Assembly: GCA_002722295.1 (NCBI GenBank)
Contig: PBLF01000015.1
Location: 48,585-80,640 of the forward strand
From: Stappia sp.
GTDB taxonomy: Bacteria > Pseudomonadota > Alphaproteobacteria > Rhizobiales > Stappiaceae
DNA: 32,056 nucleotides
Reading direction: 5' to 3'
Part shown: one piece after another, positions 26,305 through 32,056 of the stretch
Numbering within the stretch: position 1 is the stretch's first letter
Layout of the letters: every line of letters starts with the position of its first letter
Program-made: the position numbers and the translations under genes
Notes under the pieces: model-generated
Databases searched by the model: none
What the model was told of the DNA's origin: nothing
The model's input: the letters and a program-made list of their open reading frames with translations, nothing else

Positions 26305-27924
26305 GTGTCCAGACGCTATGCACTCTTCTTCAGGACGTTGCTGATCGCAATTGCGGTGGCGATCGCGCCTCTCGTGGTGGCCAACTACATCCTGAGCAAC
26401 TACGCCGAACGGCAGGCGGAAGACGAGATGCGCGCCATCGCGGAGCGCTACGTCCTGCGCGCCGAGAAGGCCATCGGCGACGCCGTTTCCGCGCTTCAGC
26501 AACTGCATCAGGGCGGGTTCGTCACCTGCGCTGCCATGGACCGGGCGGCCTTCCATTCGGCGCTGCTCGGTGCGCCCTTCGTGCAGATGATCGGCGTTGT
26601 GGATGCCAACGGCGTTCTCATGTGCAACGTCCCCGACGAGGCGACGAGCGGAAAGCCGGTGCTGCCCATGCTCCAGTCCGATTCGCCGCTTGTGGGAATC
26701 GGCATGCGCGACAAGATCTACGAGGGCACCCGTGTCGCCCTCGTGAGCTGGCGTATTGGGAACGGTCAGCGCCTGCTGGCAGAGATTTCGCCGGTGGCGA
26801 TTTCCATCGACCCGGGCCCCGAGTACCTGCGCCCCTATCGCCATGTGGATCTGCGCCTTGGCGACGGTGTCGTCTGGCTGCGATCGGGTGAGAGCAACAG
26901 CCTTGATGCCACGGCCGCCGAGCGCCAGCTCGTAGTCGGCGTCGCATCGGCCAAATATCCCATGTCGGCCGACGTGACAGTGCCGGCATTCGCGGCCGAG
27001 ATGCTGGTTCGCGACCTCAAGGTGGTCGCGGCGATTGCCAGCGTCGGTGTCGCGATCCTTCTCGTCGCCGTCGGCGTGTGGTTCTCCTGGCGACCGGAGA
27101 GCGAGGCGGAGGACGATTTCGTCCAGGCCATCCGCAAGAGCGAGTTCGTCCCCTTCTACCAGCCGGTCATGGACATCGAGACCGGGCGGCTGCGCGGCTG
27201 CGAGGTGCTGATGCGCTGGCAGAGGCCGGACGGGACCATCATCTCGCCGGGCGCCTTCATGACCTTCGCGGAGACCTCGGGCCATGTGTTCGAGATGACG
27301 CGCCAGATCATGCGCAAGACCTGCGAGGAGGTCGGCGACCTCTACTACCGCAATCCGGACTTCAAGCTGTCGATCAACCTTTTCGCCGGCCACTTCGAGG
27401 ACCGGCGCATCATCGACGACATCCAGGAAATCTACGGCGGGTCGAAGATCGCCTTCCAGCAGATCGTCATGGAAGTGACCGAGCGCCAGCCGCTCGCCAA
27501 CATGGAAACCGCGCGCAAGATCATCGCCGAGATGCAGGCGCTCGGGGTGCGCGTCGCGCTCGACGACGTGGGCACCGGCCACGGCGGTTTCGCCTACCTG
27601 CAGAAGCTGGGCATCGACATCATCAAGATCGACAAGATGTTCATCGACAGCCTGGGCACCGACGACAACTCCACCACCATCGTCGACACGATGGTCGAAC
27701 TGGCCGACAATCTGGGCATGGGCATCATCGCCGAGGGCGTGGAGCACATGGAGCAGATCGAGCGCCTTCGCGAACTGGGTGTCTCCGCCGCCCAGGGCTA
27801 CATCTTCTCGCCGCCGCTGCCGGCGAAGCTCTTCATCGACCTGGCCGAGGCGCTGTCCGCCAGCGGCGGCGCGATGCCGGGCGAGGAAAACAGCCCGCTC
27901 GCCATGGTGGCCGGCGCCGCCTGA
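26305..27924 (+). CDS. Membrane EAL-domain c-di-GMP phosphodiesterase with CSS-like sensor
   Basis: A GTG at 26305 gives 539 residues starting directly before the first membrane helix (residues about 7-30). A longer in-frame extension lacks a usable ribosome site. A periplasmic domain of about 205 residues with two cysteines, C75 and C107, follows; then a second helix (about 240-262) and the EAL domain (about 270-520). Catalytic residues look complete: E300 in CEVLMRW, SINL, EVTE, DDVGTG, IKIDK, EGVE and QGY. It should hydrolyse c-di-GMP. The layout and two-cysteine pattern match the CSS-motif class, where a periplasmic disulfide controls activity. The gene stands alone with its own terminator. 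Confidence 0.92.
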   Translation: MSRRYALFFRTLLIAIAVAIAPLVVANYILSNYAERQAEDEMRAIAERYVLRAEKAIGDAVSALQQLHQGGFVTCAAMDRAAFHSALLGAPFVQMIGVVDANGVLMCNVPDEATSGKPVLPMLQSDSPLVGIGMRDKIYEGTRVALVSWRIGNGQRLLAEISPVAISIDPGPEYLRPYRHVDLRLGDGVVWLRSGESNSLDATAAERQLVVGVASAKYPMSADVTVPAFAAEMLVRDLKVVAAIASVGVAILLVAVGVWFSWRPESEAEDDFVQAIRKSEFVPFYQPVMDIETGRLRGCEVLMRWQRPDGTIISPGAFMTFAETSGHVFEMTRQIMRKTCEEVGDLYYRNPDFKLSINLFAGHFEDRRIIDDIQEIYGGSKIAFQQIVMEVTERQPLANMETARKIIAEMQALGVRVALDDVGTGHGGFAYLQKLGIDIIKIDKMFIDSLGTDDNSTTIVDTMVELADNLGMGIIAEGVEHMEQIERLRELGVSAAQGYIFSPPLPAKLFIDLAEALSASGGAMPGEENSPLAMVAGAA

Positions 27925-27981
27925 GGCGGTTCGCACGCGAACGCCTTGCCCCCGGGTTCTCTACCCCGTCTCTTGTTCACG

Positions 27982-28001
27982 GGCCGCGTAAGCGGCCTTT
28001 T
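27982..28001 (+). terminator. Rho-independent terminator of the EAL gene
   Basis: GGCCGC (27982-27987), loop GTAA, GCGGCC (27992-27997), then TTTT. It is 58 bases past the stop codon of the phosphodiesterase gene. Confidence 0.75.
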
Positions 28002-28065
28002 GCCCTGTGCTGCCTTCGGATAAGGTGGCGCCGGTTTTCGGCCCCTTGGCCGACTTTCACGAACG

Positions 28066-29058
28066 ATGAGGGCGAATGTGAGCGACAGGGCGGCGAACGG
28101 CTCGGTGCGAGGAAAGCGTGCCGCGTGGCGTGGACATCTGGCGCTTGCGCTTGCCGGACTTGTCCTTGCCGGTTGCCAGAGCACCGGGCAGAGCGGAGGA
28201 CAGGCAACGGCGCGTTCGGCCTCGCGGACGGCGGATGCCGCCGTCACGCGGGAGTCGCTTGCCCCGCTTCCCGGGACGGGGCTCTCCTATGCCTCCGCGA
28301 CGCAGACGCCGGTGCGTTCCGACCCGGGCACGGCTGTCGCCAGGGCGCATTCGGCCATCGTCATCGACGCCGCCTCGGGACGTGTCCTGCACGAGGAGGC
28401 CGCGGACGGGCTGCGCTATCCCGCATCCCTTACCAAGATGATGACGCTCTACCTGCTCTTCGACGCGCTCGACAGGGGCGAGGTGAGCATGGACACGCCG
28501 ATCCCGGTGAGTGCCCATGCCGCGCGCCAGCCGCCGGCGAAGATCGGGCTCGTTGCCGGGGGCGACCTCACCGTGCGCCAGGCCGTCAGCGCCCTGGCGG
28601 TCAAGTCGGCGAACGATGTCGCGGTCGCGGTCGCGGAGAAACTCGGCGGCTCCGAAAGCGCGTTTGCCGCGCGCATGACCGCCAAGGCGCGTGCGCTCGG
28701 CATGACGCGTACCAGCTTCGTGAACGCGTCCGGCCTGCCCGACGCGCGCCAGGTCACGACCGCGCGCGACATGGCGATCCTTGCCCGCGCGCTCAAGACC
28801 CGTCACGCCCGTCAGGCGCGCTTCTTCACGGCGCGCTCCTTTACCTACAAGGGGCGCACCTTCGAGGCGACGAACAACCTGCTCGGCCGCGTTCCCGGCG
28901 TCGACGGGCTGAAGACCGGCTACATCAGCCTGTCCGGCTACAACCTCGCGGCCTCGGCCCACCGGGGCGGGCGGCGCATCATCGCCGTGGTCATCGGCGG
29001 CAAGAGCGAGAGCTCGCGCGACAAGGAAGTCGAAAACCTCATCGCATCCTACCTTTGA
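28066..29058 (+). CDS. D-alanyl-D-alanine carboxypeptidase (S11), probable lipoprotein
   Basis: A 330-residue protein from the ATG at 28066; a GTG at 28078 is an alternative. The N-terminus is a lipoprotein-type signal: a basic start, a hydrophobic run and the lipobox LAGC with C37, followed by a long disordered stretch. The penicillin-binding-protein motifs are SLTK (S121 nucleophile, K124), SAN (181-183) and KTG (283-285). It should trim the terminal D-Ala of peptidoglycan peptides in the periplasm. It ends about 45 residues after KTG, so the C-terminal PBP5 beta domain and membrane-anchoring helix are absent; the lipid anchor would replace them. The gene is monocistronic. Confidence 0.93.
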   Translation: MRANVSDRAANGSVRGKRAAWRGHLALALAGLVLAGCQSTGQSGGQATARSASRTADAAVTRESLAPLPGTGLSYASATQTPVRSDPGTAVARAHSAIVIDAASGRVLHEEAADGLRYPASLTKMMTLYLLFDALDRGEVSMDTPIPVSAHAARQPPAKIGLVAGGDLTVRQAVSALAVKSANDVAVAVAEKLGGSESAFAARMTAKARALGMTRTSFVNASGLPDARQVTTARDMAILARALKTRHARQARFFTARSFTYKGRTFEATNNLLGRVPGVDGLKTGYISLSGYNLAASAHRGGRRIIAVVIGGKSESSRDKEVENLIASYL

Positions 29059-29065
29059 GTTCGCT

Positions 29066-29112
29066 TTCGCGGTCGCCGACCTGCAACGCGAGAAAGTGTC
29101 TTTTGCTGCGGT
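29066..29112 (+). terminator. Possible weak terminator after the carboxypeptidase gene
   Basis: CTTTCGCG (about 29064-29071) and CGCGAGAAAG (about 29087-29096) can pair with one bulged base, and CTTTT follows shortly after. The stem is imperfect, so this is tentative. Confidence 0.3.
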
Positions 29113-29276
29113 GCATCATGGAAACTACGGAGATATGGCAGTTCTGATGGTGTGTATGGACGAAGATCTCTAGGGAAGACTGCCTAAAATTCGAGATCTC
29201 TAAAATTTTCGCGATTGTTTTTTCTGTCCCTTGAAAGGGACTCACCTACGTTGCCCCTCTTTGACGGAGGTGCGAT
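29113..29276 (+). promoter_or_regulatory. AT-rich control region of the histidine kinase operon
   Basis: AGATCTCTA occurs at 29164-29172 and 29194-29202, exactly 30 bases apart, each with a palindromic AGATCT core. CTAAAAT is also repeated between and after them. Closer to the gene is a 7-base inverted repeat GTCCCTT/AAGGGAC (29226-29241). A strong GGAGG (29265-29269) precedes the GTG start by seven bases. No clear -35/-10 pair was identified. Confidence 0.5.
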
Positions 29277-30869
29277 GTGACGAATTCGACCCGCCATGAC
29301 TGGTCCGACAGTGCGCTGCTGCGGCACATCGTGAGTTCCGTGCACCATGGCATCACCGTCATGGATGCACAGCATACCTTCGTGCTGCTGAACGATACCG
29401 CGCGCCGGCTTTTCGAGCTTCCCGACAGCTTCGTGGAAGGCGAGGCCACGCTGGCCGATCTCATTCGTCTCAATGCGGAGCGTGGCGAATACGGCGACGG
29501 GGACGTCGAGGAAATCATCGAGGAGCGGTGCCGGGTCGCCAGTGGCCGCGAGCCGCATGAACTGGAGCGGATCCGCCACGACGGCACCGTGATCCGCATC
29601 CAGGGAACGCCGCTTCCCGATGGCGGTTTCGTGACGATCTGCACGGATGTAACCGACCTTCACCACCGCGAGCAGGCGGTGCGCCGGGAGAACGACCTTC
29701 TCGAGACGCGTCTGGAGGAGCGGACCCGCGAGATCGAGCGCGGGCGCAATCTGCTCGTGACCGCGATCGATGCGGTGCGCGACGGTCTGGTGATCACGGA
29801 TCCGCTCAGCCGGACGATGTTCGTCAACCGGGCCATGGGCGGGATCTACGAGGACACGCGGACCCCGGTCGCCGAGGGCGCGGATCTCCTCGAGTTCCTT
29901 CGCGAGCGTGAAGGGCGCCATCTGGTCGAGGACCTTCTCGAACTGGAAGGCGATGGCGCGCTCGAACACAAGATGTCGACGGGCAAGTGGTTCCGCGTCA
30001 GTTGCCGCCCGGCCGGCGACATCGGCCACATCTACAAGTTCACCGACATTTCCGATTTCAAGGCACAGACGGCGAAGCTGAGGCGCCATGCGGATGAACT
30101 GGTGCGCATGTTGCGCCAGGAGGTTCAGCTCAACGAGATGCAGCGCGAATTCGTCTCCATGGCCTCGCACGAGTTCCGCACGCCGCTGGCGATCATCGAC
30201 AGCGCCGCGCAGCGGATCCTGCGCCGGGCGGACCGTATCGAGCCGGAGCAACTGGTCGAGCGCATCGGCAACGTGCGCGATGCCGTCGAGCGGATGCAGT
30301 ATCTCATCAACCGCTTCCTGAATGCCTCGCAGTCCGAGACGGGGCATCTGGAACTCGACCTGCACCGGGCCCCCTTGCGGGAGATGGTCGAGACGCTCGT
30401 TTCCCGCCAGTCGCGGATCACGCCTGAGCGGCAGATCACTCTCGATCTCGGGGACCTGGACGAGGACGCGATGATCGACCGGAAGCTGCTCGAGCAGAGC
30501 CTCATGAACGTTCTGTCCAACGCGCTGAAATACTCGCCCGATGGCGAAAGGGTCGAGGTCTCCTGCAGGGTCGAGGAAAAGTGCAACGTCATCCAGGTCA
30601 CCGATCACGGTGTCGGTATTCCGAAAGACGAGATCGGCAAGATCTTCAACCGCTATTTCCGTGCCTCCACCTCCAGCGGCATTGCCGGCACCGGCATCGG
30701 CCTCAACATGACCGACATGATCGTGCGCAAGCACAGAGGGCGGGTCGAGGTGACCAGCACGATCGGGGAGGGGACAAGCGTCGAGATCCGCCTGCCACGG
30801 CTTCTTGAGGAGCTGGAGACGATGGCGGGAACCAATGACAACCGCGCGGAAGGAGGGCTGGCATCATGA
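29277..30869 (+). CDS. Soluble PAS-domain sensor histidine kinase
   Basis: The GTG at 29277, seven bases after GGAGG, gives 530 residues. There is no membrane helix, so it senses an internal signal. Order: PAS domain (residues about 12-130, GITVMDAQHTFVLLNDTARRLFELP), coiled coil (about 135-160), a second PAS (about 160-265), another coiled coil, HisKA with phosphorylated H298 in SMASHEFRTP, and the HATPase (N box NVLSNALKYSPDG, G1 DHGVGIP, F box IFNRYFRA, G2 GTGIGL). It should phosphorylate the response regulator encoded next, with which it overlaps by 4 bases (ATGA). The PAS ligand is unknown; no heme or FAD motif is obvious. Confidence 0.95.
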   Translation: MTNSTRHDWSDSALLRHIVSSVHHGITVMDAQHTFVLLNDTARRLFELPDSFVEGEATLADLIRLNAERGEYGDGDVEEIIEERCRVASGREPHELERIRHDGTVIRIQGTPLPDGGFVTICTDVTDLHHREQAVRRENDLLETRLEERTREIERGRNLLVTAIDAVRDGLVITDPLSRTMFVNRAMGGIYEDTRTPVAEGADLLEFLREREGRHLVEDLLELEGDGALEHKMSTGKWFRVSCRPAGDIGHIYKFTDISDFKAQTAKLRRHADELVRMLRQEVQLNEMQREFVSMASHEFRTPLAIIDSAAQRILRRADRIEPEQLVERIGNVRDAVERMQYLINRFLNASQSETGHLELDLHRAPLREMVETLVSRQSRITPERQITLDLGDLDEDAMIDRKLLEQSLMNVLSNALKYSPDGERVEVSCRVEEKCNVIQVTDHGVGIPKDEIGKIFNRYFRASTSSGIAGTGIGLNMTDMIVRKHRGRVEVTSTIGEGTSVEIRLPRLLEELETMAGTNDNRAEGGLAS

Positions 30870-31690
30870 CCCAGAAACCACGCATCATGTGCATCGAGGA
30901 CGAACGGCTCCTTCTGGCCGACCTCGTCGAGGAACTGAAGGACTTCGGCTACAACACGATTGCGGCCAACAATGGCGCGGAGGCGCTGGAGATCCTCAAG
31001 AGCGAAACGCCGGACCTGATCCTGTGCGACCTGATGATGCCGCGCATGGACGGCCGCGCGGTTCTGCAGCGCGTGCGCGCCGACTTTCCACGCCTGGAGC
31101 GCACGCCGTTCATTTTCCTGACCGCGCTCGCCACCCGTGACGACGTGATCGCCGGCAAGCGGCTCGGGGCCGACGACTATCTCACCAAGCCGATCGACTA
31201 CGACCTTCTGTTCGCCACCGTGGAGTCGCGACTGTCGCAGGTCGCGCGCATCGACGGCGTCTACAAGTCCCAGCTCCTGAAGATCCAGGAGGCGATCCTG
31301 AAGAAGTCCAGCGTCAAGGGGCCGCTCCGGATCGCCATTGTCTCGGGTCCGGCGAAGGTGACCGTGCCGATCAAGTCCGCGCTCGAGGAGCTTGGCTGCG
31401 AGGTCAATCTCGTCGCGGAAGACGCATTGGTCAGGAAGGAGGTTTCGCTCGATCACGACGATCTCGTTTTCCTGAACTATTCCAAGGTCGTGCACTACTT
31501 CCTGAAATACATCGTGAAGGAGGAGAAGAAGAGCACGCTGAAGGCCAAGCTCATCATGCTCTCACCGCCCAATCTCTCGGTGGAGCAGAAGGACGGGCTC
31601 GCAGAGACCGGCGTCGACGGGTTCATCGAGTATCCCTATCGGCCCGTCGAGGTGTTCAAGCAGGTCATGGAGCGGCTTCAGCCGCAATGA
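30866..31690 (+). CDS. Response regulator: receiver plus degenerate receiver-like half
   Basis: The protein has 274 residues. Residues 5-125 form a standard receiver: acidic pair at 11-13, phosphorylatable D55 in LCDLMMPRMDG, T86 and K108 in TKPI. A short helix (residues 130-150) leads to a second half (153-272) that has the receiver rhythm of alternating strands and helices: PLRIAIVSG, ELGCEVNLVAEDA, DDLVFLNYSKVV, AKLIMLSPP, GVDGFIEYPYRPVEVFKQVMERL. There the phospho-acceptor is N204 and the Lys position appears changed, so it is likely a pseudo-receiver. No DNA-binding or enzymatic output domain is present. It probably works through protein contacts. A strong AAGGAGG precedes the ATG, which overlaps the kinase stop. 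Confidence 0.9.
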   Translation: MTQKPRIMCIEDERLLLADLVEELKDFGYNTIAANNGAEALEILKSETPDLILCDLMMPRMDGRAVLQRVRADFPRLERTPFIFLTALATRDDVIAGKRLGADDYLTKPIDYDLLFATVESRLSQVARIDGVYKSQLLKIQEAILKKSSVKGPLRIAIVSGPAKVTVPIKSALEELGCEVNLVAEDALVRKEVSLDHDDLVFLNYSKVVHYFLKYIVKEEKKSTLKAKLIMLSPPNLSVEQKDGLAETGVDGFIEYPYRPVEVFKQVMERLQPQ

Positions 31691-31699
31691 CACGACGCA

Positions 31700-31767
31700 C
31701 CGGTGGCAGGAGGTCGGCGTACCGTGGGCAGGCGGGCGCACCGGCTCCTGGGGTCTCCTGTCGCCGG
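31700..31767 (+). repeat. Long-armed inverted repeat after the response regulator
   Basis: CCGGTGGCAGGAG (31700-31712) and CTCCTGTCGCCGG (31755-31767) pair over 13 positions if two G-T wobbles are allowed, ten bases past the response regulator stop. No T-run follows. It may be a 3'-end structure of the kinase-regulator mRNA. The rest of 31691-31833 contains no gene I can support. Confidence 0.35.
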
Positions 31768-31851
31768 TCAGGCCTTCCTCTCGCAGTTGTAGATATGTCG
31801 GTACTCGCGGGACATCTCCAATAAACTCCCTATTCCGGGAGGAAGAAATGC

Positions 31852-31923
31852 GTGGCCGATCTGACGCTGGAGAGCCATCTTCTCAAAAAAAGCGTCATTG
31901 CGGGTGGGGACGACGACGCATGA
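31852..31923 (+). pseudogene. 3' remnant of an IS3-type orfA
   Basis: The frame ending at 31923 reads VADLTLESHLLKKSVIAGG followed by DDDA and stop. This resembles the end of an IS3-type orfA of the kind whose partner orfB starts MRYPASEKLE, as I recall it. The frame is open only from 31825, so the N-terminal helix-turn-helix part is gone. Similarity may extend a few codons upstream (GRKKC), beginning near 31834. The stop overlaps the next start as ATGA, as expected in an intact orfA-orfB pair. Confidence 0.55.
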
Positions 31924-31948
31924 GGTATGCCGCATCCGAGAGGCTGGA
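31920..31948 (+). pseudogene. 5' fragment of the matching orfB, cut by another insertion sequence
   Basis: The ATG at 31920 starts MRYAASERL, matching the orfB start MRYPASEKLE of the same IS type. Homology stops after nine or ten codons, exactly where the TGACCTGCTCCC end of a second element begins (31949). The remainder of orfB would lie beyond the second element, outside this window. Confidence 0.55.
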
Positions 31949-32056
31949 TGACCTGCTCCCCTGAATTGTACTCGCTTTGAGGTTAGCCTGCATCCTGAAG
32001 AAGGAGACAGGCAATGAGACGATCCCGGTTTTCCGACGAGCAGATCATCGGCATTT
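31949..32056 (+). mobile_element. Left end of an IS3-family insertion sequence
   Basis: The likely terminal repeat starts TGACCTGCTCCCC at 31949, beginning with the TG usual for IS3-family ends. It is followed by a 65-base leader with AAGGAG at 32001 and the orfA start at 32014. The right end, the terminal-repeat partner and the target duplication are outside the window, so the exact boundary is inferred. Confidence 0.65.
32014..32056 (+). CDS. IS3-family transposase orfA, N-terminal fragment
   Basis: The first 14 codons read MRRSRFSDEQIIGI, the characteristic start of IS3-family OrfA helix-turn-helix proteins (commonly MKRSRFTEEQIIGIL). AAGGAG lies 7 bases upstream of the ATG. In complete elements OrfA is joined to the DDE integrase OrfB by programmed frameshifting or coupled translation. 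The gene continues beyond the window. Confidence 0.88.
   Translation, partial: MRRSRFSDEQIIGI

Noticed and set aside
26287..27936. Open frame of about 550 codons opposite the EAL gene
   Set aside because: Antisense to intact EAL motifs; composition is that of a shadow frame.
1..32056. CRISPR array, toxin-antitoxin pair, retron or phage defence island
   Set aside because: No regularly spaced repeats, no small overlapping toxin-antitoxin genes and no nuclease or reverse transcriptase genes were seen. Apart from the IS ends, the gene content is mainly core metabolism and signalling.

Overview
The window is GC-rich chromosomal DNA from an alphaproteobacterium, most likely of the Hyphomicrobiales (Rhizobiales). 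The inference rests on gene content: HdaA next to an AI-2E/PerM-type permease and a divergent purM-purN pair, followed by ppk1-ppx, rnd and aspS. The lineage is inferred from gene content and local gene order, not from a database search.

Layout: 1-866 (-) is the first part of an M20 metallopeptidase gene cut by the window edge. 1121-2797 (-) is a methyl-accepting chemotaxis protein, separated by an AT-rich, repeat-bearing intergenic region from a beta-etherase-like glutathione transferase gene (3239-3934, +). Next come ndk (4191-4613), an orphan cytoplasmic molybdopterin oxidoreductase (4788-6869), and a second GST (6894-7640, -) divergent from a YafY/WYL-type regulator (7732-8460) with a perfect inverted repeat between them. 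purM-purN (-) form a nucleotide-synthesis pair with overlapping genes. On the + strand a PerM-family permease overlaps hdaA, then ppk1 overlaps ppx. rnd is convergent with ppx and shares a bidirectional terminator. aspS and an MsbA-like ABC exporter follow.

21643-25085 (-) holds two consecutive exported proteins that I cannot assign to a named family. They look like divergent paralogues over their C-terminal portions. A PfkB-type sugar kinase gene (-) is divergent from a membrane EAL phosphodiesterase with two periplasmic cysteines arranged as in CSS-motif proteins. A short lipoprotein-type D-Ala-D-Ala carboxypeptidase comes next, then a soluble PAS histidine kinase overlapping a response regulator whose second half appears to be a degenerate receiver.

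The last 220 bases are mobile DNA: the 3' end of one IS3-type orfA and the first codons of its orfB, apparently interrupted by the left end of a second IS3-family element whose own orfA starts at 32014 and runs out of the window.

Functional themes are purine, nucleotide and polyphosphate metabolism, replication control (HdaA), envelope maintenance, and signalling. Most of the window is ordinary core genome. The parts most worth a second look are the exported paralogue pair, the REC/pseudo-REC regulator, the GST/YafY operator, the two-cysteine EAL protein and the nested insertion sequences. I saw no CRISPR array, tRNA, rRNA, prophage or clear defence system.
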